This document shows, piece after piece, positions 52,907-61,354 of a stretch of DNA of 64,000 nt; the first letter of the stretch is position 1; each line of letters starts with the position of its first letter. The notes beneath the pieces were generated by a model. The model saw only the letters and a list, made by a program, of their open reading frames with translations. It did no database searches and was not told the DNA's origin. Position numbers and translations under genes: made by a program. The stretch covers positions 1 to 64,000 of the forward strand of contig CAYULB010000005.1 of assembly GCA_964445575.1 (NCBI GenBank), written 5' to 3'. This DNA comes from WJMT01 sp964445575. GTDB lineage: Bacteria; Acidobacteriota; Aminicenantia; Aminicenantales; Aminicenantaceae.

Positions 52907-54823
52907 ATGAGCAGTAAAATAAGAAGCAAAAATTCGGCACTAATAGAAGTGCTGGGTCCTGTTGAAGATCTGGAAAGTTATGTCAAGGCAGACTGGTGGA
53001 GGCTTATTTTCAATGCAAACTATCTGAGGACTGATGGGGATGTGGTTGAAGATGCGAAAATCACAAAAGATGAAATTGATTTGTTTGTAGCCGCTCTTGA
53101 CCTACCAAAGAATGCTCAAGTGCTTGACCTCTGCTGTGGACAGGGAAGGCATTCTCTTGAATTGGCCAGCCGAGGATATACTCAAGTAATCGGGCTTGAC
53201 CGATCTCACTACCTCATCAATCGAGCCAGAAAACTCAATAAACAGGCCGGGTTAAATGTTCAATTCAGAGAAGGGGATGCTCGAAAAATGAGGTTTAAAA
53301 ACGGTAGTTTTGATGCGGTCATGATAGTTGGGAACAGCTTCGGTTACTTTGAATCAGCTAAGGATGACAAAGGGGTTCTTGAAGAAGTAAAACGCATACT
53401 AAAACCAGGCGGGAAACTGTTAATTGATGTTACAGACGGAAAATACATGAGGGAGCACTTTGAGCCCAGAAGTTGGGAGTGGATCGACAAGAATTATTTT
53501 GTATGCCGAGAGCGATCCCTCTCGAAAAGCAGCGATCGGTTAGTTTCAAGGGAAGTAATCACTCATGTCACCAAAGGGGTGATTGCAGATCAGTTTTATG
53601 CAGAAAGACTTTATGCCCTCCAAGACCTCCAATTTCTCCTTTCTGAGGTAGGGTTTGCCTCTATTCGTGAGCATTCAAAAATATCTCCTGAGTCACAACG
53701 AAATCAAGACTTGGGAATGATGGCAAAGAGAATCGTCCTGACTGCGGTTATTAAAAAAGAGTGGCCTGTTGTGGAAAGCAAATCAATCGAGCCTGAAAAT
53801 GTTGTTGTTCTTCTAGGTGATCCAAATAAAAAAGATATCGTCAAGCCGAATGCAAAGTTTGATGATGATGACTACTATACGATCAATGAATTAAAGAAAG
53901 CTCTTTCTCAATTAAATCATTACAATTTCGTTTATTTAAACAATCATGAAAGACTGATTCCAGAATTACAAAAGACAAAGAATACGTGCAGCTTTGTGCT
54001 GAACTTGTGTGATGAGGGCTATAACAATGAAGCCTCAAAGGAACTTCATGTGAGTGCCCTTTTAGAAGTGCTGGACATCCCCTATTCCGGCGGAACTCCC
54101 CAGTGCCTTGCTTATTGCTACGACAAATCCCTGGTGCGTGGAATCGCTCAGGAAATGGACATCCCCGTTCCCAAAGGCTTTTTGATAAAGCCAGAAGATG
54201 TAAGCTTTATTGAATTTCCTTTAAATTTTCCTGTTATTGTCAAGCCAAATTTTGGAGATTCCAGTTTTGGGATTGCAGCCCAGAACGTCTGTAATGATGT
54301 GCCGTCCCTTGAAAGTGCGATTGTCCGAGTCAGGGATAGGTTCGGCTACTACCATCCCATCATCGTGGAAGAATTCTTAACAGGAAAGGACATCAGTGTT
54401 GGTATTGTTGGGAATCCCACTATATCCTATTCTGTACTTCCTATCATTGAAGAAGATTATTCGAGCTTGCCACCAGATTTGCCGAAAATCTGCGGCTATG
54501 AGGCGAAATGGGACCCTGACTCCCCCTACTGGAAGCTTAAGTCAGTACCTGCAAACCTGCCTGAAGAGGTGGAGCGATTTTTAGTGGCCAGCTGCCTTAA
54601 ACTTTATGAGCGTCTGGAATGCCGTGATTACGCCCGGTTTGACTGGCGGCTTGATGCTCACGGCACACCGCGGTTGTTAGAAGTCAATCCCAATCCAGGA
54701 TGGTGCTGGGACGGACATCTGGCAAAAATGGCCAGCCTTCAAGGTCTGTCCTACAGTGATATGCTGAAAATGATACTGGAAGCTACCAAAAGCCGTAAGG
54801 AACATCAAAAACTTCAGGGTTAG
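52907..54823 (+). CDS. Fusion of SAM methyltransferase and D-Ala-D-Ala ligase-like ATP-grasp enzyme
   Basis: A 638-residue cytoplasmic protein in two parts. Residues about 20-290 are a class I SAM-dependent methyltransferase: motif I VLDLCCGQGRHSLELASRG at 72-90, VIGLDRSHYLINRAR, DAVMIVGNSFGYF and LKPGGKLLIDVTDG. Residues about 300-625 are an ATP-grasp ligase of the D-alanine-D-alanine ligase type: FVLNLCDEGYNNE, SALLEVLDIPYSGGTPQCLAYCYDKSLVRGIAQEMDIPVPKGF, FPVIVKPNFGDSSFGI, IVEEFLTGKDISVGI, and the metal site RFDWRLDAHGTPRLLEVNPNPGW. Both catalytic cores look intact. It may make an amide or ester bond between two amino or carboxylic acids and methylate the product, as in small peptide or modified cell-wall metabolites; no partner gene is adjacent. 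The gene is flanked by repeat DNA and a toxin relic. Confidence 0.88.
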   Translation: MSSKIRSKNSALIEVLGPVEDLESYVKADWWRLIFNANYLRTDGDVVEDAKITKDEIDLFVAALDLPKNAQVLDLCCGQGRHSLELASRGYTQVIGLDRSHYLINRARKLNKQAGLNVQFREGDARKMRFKNGSFDAVMIVGNSFGYFESAKDDKGVLEEVKRILKPGGKLLIDVTDGKYMREHFEPRSWEWIDKNYFVCRERSLSKSSDRLVSREVITHVTKGVIADQFYAERLYALQDLQFLLSEVGFASIREHSKISPESQRNQDLGMMAKRIVLTAVIKKEWPVVESKSIEPENVVVLLGDPNKKDIVKPNAKFDDDDYYTINELKKALSQLNHYNFVYLNNHERLIPELQKTKNTCSFVLNLCDEGYNNEASKELHVSALLEVLDIPYSGGTPQCLAYCYDKSLVRGIAQEMDIPVPKGFLIKPEDVSFIEFPLNFPVIVKPNFGDSSFGIAAQNVCNDVPSLESAIVRVRDRFGYYHPIIVEEFLTGKDISVGIVGNPTISYSVLPIIEEDYSSLPPDLPKICGYEAKWDPDSPYWKLKSVPANLPEEVERFLVASCLKLYERLECRDYARFDWRLDAHGTPRLLEVNPNPGWCWDGHLAKMASLQGLSYSDMLKMILEATKSRKEHQKLQG

Positions 54824-54943
54824 ATTTACTTTCCCTGCTTAACTCTAGGGGGGACAAACACTTCAAACTGGAGCTTGAATTTGACGGCACAACTTCGACA
54901 ATTCCTGTGATCAAGAAATCGCGGAAGGAGGCCCCCCAATTAA
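54824..54943 (+). other. Gene-free stretch with a short protein-like frame
   Basis: Between the fusion gene and the toxin relic, one frame reads GDKHFKLELEFDGTTSTIP and then VIKKSRKEAPQLMESH before a TAG at about 54958. It could be the remains of an antitoxin or of the preceding gene's old end. There is no start codon that fits. Confidence 0.25.
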
Positions 54944-55180
54944 TGGAGAGTCATTAGCCCAGGGGTTCGGCTTGTCCAAATAACGAATCTTGCTATAGAA
55001 TATCCTAAAGTATTTAAAGCAAATAAGTTTGCCTGTCGTTCTTTGAAAAGAAAAGGATCAGCAAGCGGTATCAGGGTCATTTATGCGTATTTTGAAGATG
55101 AAGACAGCATGGAGCTTATTGAAATTTACTATAAAGGGGACAAAGAAAACGAGGGCAGAAAAATAATATTAAGATATTAA
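54944..55180 (+). pseudogene. RelE/HigB-like toxin remnant
   Basis: A 78-codon frame, open after a TAA and without an ATG, reads ITNLAIEYPKVFKANKFACRSLKRKGSASGIRVIYAYFEDEDSMELIEIYYKGDKENEGRKI. The SLK(G/R)KGSxSGIRVIYAY and IEIYYKGDKENE stretches are typical of RelE/ParE-family toxin C-termini. The usual N-terminal region is missing or shifted, so the gene is probably dead. No intact antitoxin accompanies it. Confidence 0.5.
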
Positions 55181-55298
55181 AAAACAATAAAAATCCTAAA
55201 CAGACCCTTCCTTAAGCTGAAACTGACGGATTTTTGAGGTCGGTTAGTTTTTGTCATGTTTAGGTCAAAGGTTAATGAGAAAGCTGCGCCCTTTTTTC
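55181..55298 (+). other. Short spacer with a weak terminator-like hairpin
   Basis: AACTGAC and GTTAGTT (55221-55249; one G-T pair) can form a 7-base stem with a long loop, followed by TTTTG. Otherwise nothing is seen in this stretch up to the end of the htpX-like gene. Confidence 0.3.
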
Positions 55299-56198
55299 CT
55301 ACATTTTTTCCAGGGCTGCGATGCGTTCTTCAATGGGGGGGTGAGTGCTGAAAAGCTTATTGACCTTTCCTTTGATATCCTTAAGCGGATTCACAATGTA
55401 CAGGTGGGCCGTGGCTTTATTGGCTGCTTCCAGAGGCTCTTTGTCTTCAGACAGCTTTTTCAGGGCTGAGGCAAGACCTGGAGGGTATCTGGTCAGAAGA
55501 GCGCCGTTGGCATCTGCAAGAAATTCTCTTTTACGGGAAATAGCCAGTTTGAGAAGCTGGGCTATGAGCGGAGATAACACAGCCAAAAGAAGAGCTGCCA
55601 CGACTAAAATGACCGCTCCATTCCCACCTCCTTTTCCTCCTGAACGTCTGCGTCCCCTTCCTCTTCCCCATATAAAGGTCCTGAGGATCCAATCGCTCAA
55701 AAGAGCCACCACTCCCACCATAACCACAGCCAGAGTCTGAACCAGAACATCATAGTTTTTTATATGGGACATCTCATGGGCGATCACTCCCTCCAGTTCG
55801 GCCCGGTTTAATTTTTGGAGAAGACCGGTCGTCACTACAATTACGGAGTTTTTGGGGTTTCGTCCTGAGGCAAAAGCATTGGGGGCGGAGTCGTCGATCA
55901 CATAGCAGCGTGGTTTGGGCAGTCCCGCGGCTATGGCAAGCCCCTCTACCACATGATATAAATGAGGATAGTCCTTCTTTTCTACAGGTTTGGCCCGGCT
56001 GAGGGCCAGCACGATTTTATCGCTGGCATAATAGCTGCCGAAAGTGAGAGCGGCAGCTATTATTGCTGCCAAAACCAACCCCTGAGGCCCCCATCCGGTC
56101 AGCTCTCCGAAAACCCAGCCCAAAGCAAAAATCAAACAGAGGAAAAAAAGGATCAGGAAAAAGGAGCGCCATTTGTTGCGGGTTATCTGTTCGTACAT
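55299..56198 (-). CDS. htpX: M48 family zinc metalloprotease, HtpX-like
   Basis: A 299-residue membrane protease that degrades damaged membrane proteins. Two N-terminal helices (FFLILFFLCLIFALGWVFGEL and GLVLAAIIAAALTFGSYYASD) are followed by the catalytic domain with HEMSH at 141-145 and the third ligand in REFLADANGAL; two further helices lie between them, plus a basic linker RGRGRRRSGGKGGGN. THPPIEERIAALEKM closes the protein. The gene follows lemA after 26 bases; the htpX-lemA pair is common and functionally linked in envelope quality control. Confidence 0.93.
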   Translation of the reverse strand: MYEQITRNKWRSFFLILFFLCLIFALGWVFGELTGWGPQGLVLAAIIAAALTFGSYYASDKIVLALSRAKPVEKKDYPHLYHVVEGLAIAAGLPKPRCYVIDDSAPNAFASGRNPKNSVIVVTTGLLQKLNRAELEGVIAHEMSHIKNYDVLVQTLAVVMVGVVALLSDWILRTFIWGRGRGRRRSGGKGGGNGAVILVVAALLLAVLSPLIAQLLKLAISRKREFLADANGALLTRYPPGLASALKKLSEDKEPLEAANKATAHLYIVNPLKDIKGKVNKLFSTHPPIEERIAALEKM

Positions 56199-56224
56199 CT
56201 GGGATGCTGTGGATTAGCTTTAAT

Positions 56225-56779
56225 TCAGAACTTAACTTTAATTGGTTCCCTGGCAGCCGGCTCTTCAATTTCAAAATATTCCTTTTCTTTAAAGCCAAAC
56301 ATATTGGCGATGATATTCGAAGGGAAGACCTGCTGTTTGGTATTGAACTTCATGACCGTATCATTGTAGAACTGGCGGGAATAGGCTATTTTACCCTCAG
56401 TCCCGGCCAGTTCTTCTTGGAGCATCATGAAATTCTGACTGGCTTTGAGTTCAGGATAATTTTCTGCCACAGCAAAAAGGGATTTTAAGGCCCCAGTCAG
56501 CATATTCTCAGCCTGTTCTTGTTCCTTGACAGTACCTGCATTTATGGCCTGGGCCCGGGCTTCAGTCACTTTTTGGAAGACTTCCTTTTCATGCTGGGCA
56601 TATCCCTTGACTGTCTCCACCAGATTGGGAATCAGGTCATATCTTCTCCTGAGCTGTACATCCACCTGCGCCCAGGCATTATCAGCTCGGTTTCTCAAGG
56701 TGATAAGACCATTATAGATTCCGACTACAGCAAAAGTAAACACGGCTATGACAATGATCACTACCCATAAAGCAGCCAT
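56225..56779 (-). CDS. lemA: LemA family protein
   Basis: A 184-residue protein with one N-terminal membrane helix ([23 protein letters not shown]) and a helical domain: [47 protein letters not shown] and [51 protein letters not shown]. LemA proteins are outward-facing; their function is poorly defined, but they are often encoded with HtpX or other M48 proteases, as here. TGAGGAG precedes ATG 56779. Confidence 0.93.
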   Translation of the reverse strand: MAALWVVIIVIAVFTFAVVGIYNGLITLRNRADNAWAQVDVQLRRRYDLIPNLVETVKGYAQHEKEVFQKVTEARAQAINAGTVKEQEQAENMLTGALKSLFAVAENYPELKASQNFMMLQEELAGTEGKIAYSRQFYNDTVMKFNTKQQVFPSNIIANMFGFKEKEYFEIEEPAAREPIKVKF

Positions 56780-56870
56780 TTTATTCTCCTCATTGGGAAG
56801 TCAAAATACTTTCCCCTAATAAACTATTAAAGGGAGAAAAAGTCAAACAAATTTTAAAGCAGCACCAAGC

Positions 56871-56893
56871 AAAAAAAAGCCCTCGAGAGGGCT
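56871..56893 (-). terminator. Intrinsic terminator of the peroxiredoxin gene
   Basis: On the minus strand AGCCCT-CTCG-AGGGCT is followed by a run of eight T. It lies 67 bases after the peroxiredoxin stop codon. Confidence 0.75.
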
Positions 56894-56959
56894 CTTTACG
56901 ACAATGCTTCCCTTAAATACTGCGCCTTTTTTTGAAAAAGGCTTCTGGAGAGGTTTGCC

Positions 56960-57616
56960 TTAGATTTTTTTGTGACAGAACCACCAGTCATAGCAGTCGT
57001 GCTTCTTTTTTCTTTCCTTGGCTTCAGTCACATCAGTAGGAGGGGGGATGATAACCCGGTCATTAATCAGCTCGTTTTGGGGCCAGTTAGCCGGGACAGC
57101 CACTTTGTTTTTGCTTGCTACCTGAAGAGCTTCAACCACACGCAGGACTTCATCCATATTTCTGCCCACTTCCTGGGGATAATAAAGAATTAACCTGATG
57201 ATTCCTTTATCATCGATGATAAAGACAGCTCTTACCGTGTTGGTCCCTTTGCCAGGATGAACCATGCCTAATTTTGAGGCGATTTTGCCCTGGTCGTCAG
57301 CAATGATGGGAAAGGGAATGGGAATTTTGAGCTCGTTTTCTATCCATTCCACCCATTTGATGTGGCTGAAAAGCTGGTCAATAGAAAGACCCAGAAGGTC
57401 TGTGTTGAGCTTCTGAAATTTTTCATATCTTTTGGCGAATGCCACAAACTCAGTGGTGCAGACTGGCGTGAAATCGGCAGGGTGGCTGAACAGTACCAGC
57501 CATTTTCCAGCATAATCACCCGGAAGGTTTTTGACACCATGAGTGGTGGGAACTTTCATCTCTGGAAATTTTTCACCAATAAGAGGAAATCCTTTTGTTT
57601 CTTTTAATTCTTCCAT
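56960..57616 (-). CDS. Peroxiredoxin (Prx6-type)
   Basis: A 218-residue thiol peroxidase that removes peroxides. The active-site segment [13 protein letters not shown] holds the peroxidatic cysteine (about residue 52); the long C-terminal domain ([22 protein letters not shown]) places it in the Prx6 branch known from archaea and anaerobes. Two further cysteines at the end (HDCYDWWFC) could act as resolving residues. AAAGGAGG precedes ATG 57616, and a clear terminator follows. The gene stands alone on its strand. Confidence 0.94.
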   Translation of the reverse strand: MEELKETKGFPLIGEKFPEMKVPTTHGVKNLPGDYAGKWLVLFSHPADFTPVCTTEFVAFAKRYEKFQKLNTDLLGLSIDQLFSHIKWVEWIENELKIPIPFPIIADDQGKIASKLGMVHPGKGTNTVRAVFIIDDKGIIRLILYYPQEVGRNMDEVLRVVEALQVASKNKVAVPANWPQNELINDRVIIPPPTDVTEAKERKKKHDCYDWWFCHKKI

Positions 57617-57665
57617 TTTGCCTCCTTTTTAGGCTTGATTAAATTAGAATGATATTAAATTTATA

Positions 57666-57686
57666 ATAATTATAAATAAATGTCAA
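57666..57686 (-). promoter_or_regulatory. Possible promoter of the peroxiredoxin gene
   Basis: On the minus strand, TTGACA (57681-57686) precedes very AT-rich DNA. TATAAA at a 15-base spacing could be the -10, but the exact hexamer is ambiguous. Confidence 0.35.
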
Positions 57687-57774
57687 GTAATTTTTTAAAT
57701 GAAGTTTGATTCAATTAAAAATCCTTTGCTCTGCTTTTATCCTTTTAAAAAAAAAGGAGCTGGAGAAAAATGCT

Positions 57775-57783
57775 TGATATAAT
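57775..57783 (+). promoter_or_regulatory. Extended -10 promoter of the monooxygenase-like gene
   Basis: TGATATAAT matches the extended -10 (TGnTATAAT). No good -35 is seen, which such promoters do not need. GAAGGAGGG before 57842 is the ribosome site. Confidence 0.5.
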
Positions 57784-57841
57784 ATATTTTTGCTGATATT
57801 TTATCGATAAGAAAAAAAGGGAAAAGAAGGAGGGATTTATC

Positions 57842-58290
57842 ATGTATGCCCGTTTGACTTCAGCTCAAATCAAAAAGGAAAAAATAGATAAATTCACTGA
57901 GATATACAACAACAGTGTGGTTCCGGCTGCCAAGGCGCAGAAAGGATACAGGGGTTCCTTTGTCTTGGTAGACCCGGATACTGGCAAAGGGATGTCCATT
58001 ACCCTTTGGGAGAACCGTGAAGATGCCATAGCTAATGAAGAAAGCCGTTATTATCAGGAGCAGTTAGCTAAATTCGTGACTTTATTCACTCAGGCACCTG
58101 TCCGGGAGCTGTATGNNNNNNNNNNNNNNNNNNNNNNNNNNNNNNNNNNNNNNNNNNNNNNNNNNNNNNNNNNNNNNNNNNNNNNNNNNNNNNNNNNNNN
58201 NNNNNNNNNNNNNNNCAGTTAGCTAAATTCGTGACTTTATTCACTCAGGCACCTGTCCGGGAGCTGTATGAGGTTACGATCATGGCATAA
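57842..58290 (+). CDS. Antibiotic-biosynthesis-monooxygenase (ABM) domain protein, split by an assembly gap
   Basis: The part before the gap reads MYARLTSAQIKKEKIDKFTEIYNNSVVPAAKAQKGYRGSFVLVDPDTGKGMSITLWENREDAIANEES, a dimeric ferredoxin-like ABM fold found in heme oxygenases and monooxygenases. The 55 bases before the 100 N (58061-58115) are repeated exactly just after it (58216-58270). If both copies are the same DNA, the gene becomes a continuous 97-residue frame ending VTIMA at 58290, the right size for one ABM domain. No key residue or partner shows its substrate. Confidence 0.8.
58116..58215. other. Assembly gap (100 N) with overlapping flanks
   Basis: The last 55 bases before and the first 55 bases after this gap are identical, so the gap is very probably artificial and the true sequence has one copy of those 55 bases. 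Confidence 0.9.
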
Positions 58291-58437
58291 GCGGGAAACT
58301 TGATTAGAGCTGATGTAAAGTCAGGTTAATCATGTTTGGAGGGGGTGGTTAGGGAAGCTACCGTCGTAGAGTGGGTGACCACACGGGATAAATTATTTTT
58401 ATGGTATATCTATGCGTTTATTAAAATTATATTTTCA

Positions 58438-58848
58438 CTACACTAAAGTATAAACCAACACAGGGATTACGATACTCAGCGCCAGACTGACAGCCACTTC
58501 CAATCCTGTATGTCCCACCTTTTCCTCTAATCTGGGGATATCTTTTCTGTTTTCAGTTAATTTATTTATAGCTTTAGACTGTGCTTCAATGACGGTACGG
58601 ACATTGACTGCATCGTAGATGACCAGAATAGTCAGGACCACACCCATCAGAAAATAGGGGGAAAAGCCGGTTTCTAAGAAAAGAGCCATGGTCAAAGACC
58701 CGGCTAAAGCGGTGTGTCCTGACGGCATTCCTCCGTTCATGACCAGCATATCTTTGTTTAATCGGCCTTCTTGTATCAGGAAATATATAATTTTTATGAT
58801 ATAAGCAACTGCCCAAGTGATGATGATGCTCAGAACAAATTCTTTCAT
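58438..58848 (-). CDS. Divergent PAP2 family protein (DUF212)
   Basis: A 136-residue membrane protein of the YuiD/DUF212 group, distantly related to PAP2 phosphatases. The conserved MNGGMPSGHTALAGSL and VYDAVNVRTVIEAQSKAINKL stretches are present, with HTGLEVAVSLALSIVIPVLVYTLV as the last helices. The function is unknown; the PAP2-like Ser-Gly-His hints at phosphate-ester chemistry. Last gene of the leftward operon, 25 bases after the polyferredoxin gene. Confidence 0.88.
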   Translation of the reverse strand: MKEFVLSIIITWAVAYIIKIIYFLIQEGRLNKDMLVMNGGMPSGHTALAGSLTMALFLETGFSPYFLMGVVLTILVIYDAVNVRTVIEAQSKAINKLTENRKDIPRLEEKVGHTGLEVAVSLALSIVIPVLVYTLV

Positions 58849-58873
58849 TATTTTTATCTCATTTATAAATGGA

Positions 58874-60469
58874 TTAGTAAATTCCTCCGCTCCCGGAAAT
58901 CAGGTCAAGCTTGAATTGATTTTCTTCTGACCGGGACTCTCCCACACTTGTCACGTAAATGGCTGGCTTATCCATTACAGGACATTTGTTTTCACAAATC
59001 CCGCATCCAATACAGAGTTCAATATCTATTACCGGAGCCAGGGGAGTTTTTATCTCTCCTTCAGGAGTTTTGACTTCGGTTTCTATCAGTTTGATGGCTT
59101 TGGGGGATACCGGGCAGTGTTCTTCACATACGATGCAGGGGTCGCCAAATTTCCAGGGTATGCATCGGTTTTTGTCGATCCAGGAGGTTCCTATTTTAAC
59201 TTGAGTTTTTTCAGGGACGCTCAGTTCCTTAATGGCTCCTGTGGGGCAGACCTGGGTGCACAGAGAGCAGTAGTATTCGCAGTATCCGATTTCAGGGACC
59301 AGCATGGGTGTCCACAGTCCTTCTGGGCCAGCTTCTTTGAGTACAGGCTGAAGCCCATTAGTGGGGCAGACCTTCATGCATTCTCCGCATTTCACACATT
59401 TTTCTAAAAACTGCTTTTCAGGGAGAGCTCCTGGAGGACGGATCAGTTTTTCAGAAGCTCTTTTGGATTCAGGAGAAAGCCGGAAAAAAGGGGCCACGAT
59501 AACACCTGCCAAAGAAGTGAAAATGAGTTTTCTTCGTGAGAGGTTTATCTTTTCTATTTTTTCAGGATAGCCTCTTATTGGGAACTGAATGGCACTGGTG
59601 GGGCATACCGCACTGCAGGTGAAGCAGTACACGCACTCAGAACTTTTCCATTCTTCATTGGGAAAGGGGTCGGCCTGGGTTTCACAGTGAAGGGTGCAGA
59701 GATTGCATTCAATGCACTTTTTGGGATCGATTTTAAGCTTCAGCATATTCCATCTGGAGAAGATTCCCAGTAAAGCGCCCAGAGGGCATAGATACCGGCA
59801 CCAGAATCTTTCCCGATAAACATTCAGAAACACTGCCAGCAAAAACAATAGACCTATGAAAAAGGTTTGGGTAAAGATAGGATTTATATCAAGGGTGGTT
59901 ACAAACTGGGCTAAGGGGTCGGCAGCAGAGTAGAACTCAATTTGATACATAAAGCTCAGCAGGTTTGAAAAGGCATGATTGAATACAGGGAAAACCCCTA
60001 CGGCAAAAGAGCGGTAAAGCAGAGACAAGGGATCCATAATCCCCACCAGATTTAAAGAGAAGACAGCCCCTACCAGGATGAAGACCAAGAGATAATATTT
60101 TAGAGAGAGGAGACGATTTTTTACCTTTCTTAGCTTCAGCAGCTTGCTTTTTTTAAAGATAAAAGAAAAAAACTGGTGTATGGCACCCAAAGGACACACC
60201 CATCCGCATACAAACCTGCCTAATACAAAAGTCAGGATAATGGTGACAGCTGCGAAAGCAAAGGAAGCGAATACAGCTTTAGCTGCGATAATGGTTGCCA
60301 GAGCGAGGAGAGGATCAAAGTGGAAAAAGATCTCCACATTCCCTATGTAGTCTTCTCCTGGAAAGTGAGTTTTTAGCAGAAGATAGAAGAAAAGAGCAAA
60401 AAATACCAGCTGGCTGATTATCCTTAATATCTGTACAGCTCTGTATTTTTTAGACCTTTCTTTTTTCAA
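58874..60469 (-). CDS. NapH/NapG-like polyferredoxin membrane protein (fused)
   Basis: A 531-residue protein. The N-terminal half (1 to about 260) is a NapH/CcoG-like membrane part with several helices and the cysteine pairs FVCGWVCPLGA and FWCRYLCPLGALLG. Ferredoxin motifs follow: CIECNLCTLHC and CVYCFTCSAVCP. At about residue 313-335 an internal segment, NLSRRKLIFTSLAGVIVAPFF, looks like a Tat signal of a NapG-type protein, and after it come four more 4Fe-4S motifs (CVKCGECMKVCP, CEYYCSLCTQVCP, CIVCEEHCP and CIGCGICENKCP). It probably moves electrons between the membrane pool and a periplasmic partner. It overlaps the DUF362 gene by 20 bases. Confidence 0.85.
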   Translation of the reverse strand: MKKERSKKYRAVQILRIISQLVFFALFFYLLLKTHFPGEDYIGNVEIFFHFDPLLALATIIAAKAVFASFAFAAVTIILTFVLGRFVCGWVCPLGAIHQFFSFIFKKSKLLKLRKVKNRLLSLKYYLLVFILVGAVFSLNLVGIMDPLSLLYRSFAVGVFPVFNHAFSNLLSFMYQIEFYSAADPLAQFVTTLDINPIFTQTFFIGLLFLLAVFLNVYRERFWCRYLCPLGALLGIFSRWNMLKLKIDPKKCIECNLCTLHCETQADPFPNEEWKSSECVYCFTCSAVCPTSAIQFPIRGYPEKIEKINLSRRKLIFTSLAGVIVAPFFRLSPESKRASEKLIRPPGALPEKQFLEKCVKCGECMKVCPTNGLQPVLKEAGPEGLWTPMLVPEIGYCEYYCSLCTQVCPTGAIKELSVPEKTQVKIGTSWIDKNRCIPWKFGDPCIVCEEHCPVSPKAIKLIETEVKTPEGEIKTPLAPVIDIELCIGCGICENKCPVMDKPAIYVTSVGESRSEENQFKLDLISGSGGIY

Positions 60470-61349
60470 TGTTCAGTTTCTCCAGATCGATTTCGCCAAG
60501 TCCCCGTTCATGGGCAATCTTGAGGTACATGATTTCTTCCGGATTAGCATCTATAAACTGATCCATAAACTGGACTCCCATTCTATCCACAGCCACATAA
60601 TCCACCCCTGCCACAACTGTTTTAAGCAGCTTCACATCAGACAACCTGCCGCCTTGCGGTCCGTTTCTATAAAGCACTCGGTAGGCATCCAGAAAAGACA
60701 GAACAGGTTTGAAAAAAGCAGCCAGGTCTACCATGACGTAGTCAAGACTTTGATGGAGCTGATTTCGATTGCCTCCCAGAGCACCCAGCCAGTTTTTCAT
60801 GCCCAAGGTCAGTCGGGACAAACTGTGGTGTTTGGTGATGGGGACGTTTATGAGCTTGTCTGTTTCTAAAAAGTCTCTGTAAACTTCCCATTCCTTGAGT
60901 TTTTCTCCATGAATGGGGACTTTTGTAAGTTTGTGTTCGTTGGGGAACGGGACATCAGCTCCGGCTTGTTTGGCCGCCTCGGCAATGCCAGAGCGCACGT
61001 AGGTTCTTCTTGCAGGATTGGTGGGATGGTCCATGACTTTGACTTTTTTAGCTCCTGCTTCAAAACAGAGCTCCACTAAAGTCTTAATGACTTCAGGGTT
61101 GGTACAGGCAGCTTGCTCCGGAGTTCTGTCCCATCCTATGTTTGGTTTGACCAAAACTTCATCTCCTTTGGAAACAAACCGGCTCAGGCCTCCGATAGTT
61201 TTAAGCGCTTCTCTAGTGATCTTGGAGGGAGATTCTCCCTCTACCACTGCCAAGTCAGGGAATTTCTTGGCTTGAGCAAAAATGCCTGGATTGACATTAA
61301 GAATAATGCTTCCGGCAGTAATATTTTTTAAAAAATCTCTTCTTTTCAT
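60450..61349 (-). CDS. DUF362 domain protein with Tat-type signal
   Basis: A 299-residue protein. The start MKRRDFLKNITAGSIILNVNPGIFAQA has a twin-arginine pattern, so export in folded form is likely. The DUF362 domain contains VLVKPNIGWDRTPEQAACTNPEVIKTLVELCFEAGAKKVKVMD, NVPITKHHSLSRLTLGMKNWLGALGG and VVAGVDYVAVDRMGVQFM. Members are often paired with ferredoxin proteins, as here (20-base overlap with the polyferredoxin gene), but their activity is not established. No cluster-binding cysteines are seen in it. It lies 5 bases after the amidase gene. Confidence 0.88.
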   Translation of the reverse strand: MKRRDFLKNITAGSIILNVNPGIFAQAKKFPDLAVVEGESPSKITREALKTIGGLSRFVSKGDEVLVKPNIGWDRTPEQAACTNPEVIKTLVELCFEAGAKKVKVMDHPTNPARRTYVRSGIAEAAKQAGADVPFPNEHKLTKVPIHGEKLKEWEVYRDFLETDKLINVPITKHHSLSRLTLGMKNWLGALGGNRNQLHQSLDYVMVDLAAFFKPVLSFLDAYRVLYRNGPQGGRLSDVKLLKTVVAGVDYVAVDRMGVQFMDQFIDANPEEIMYLKIAHERGLGEIDLEKLNIEKRKV

Positions 61350-61354
61350 TTTTT

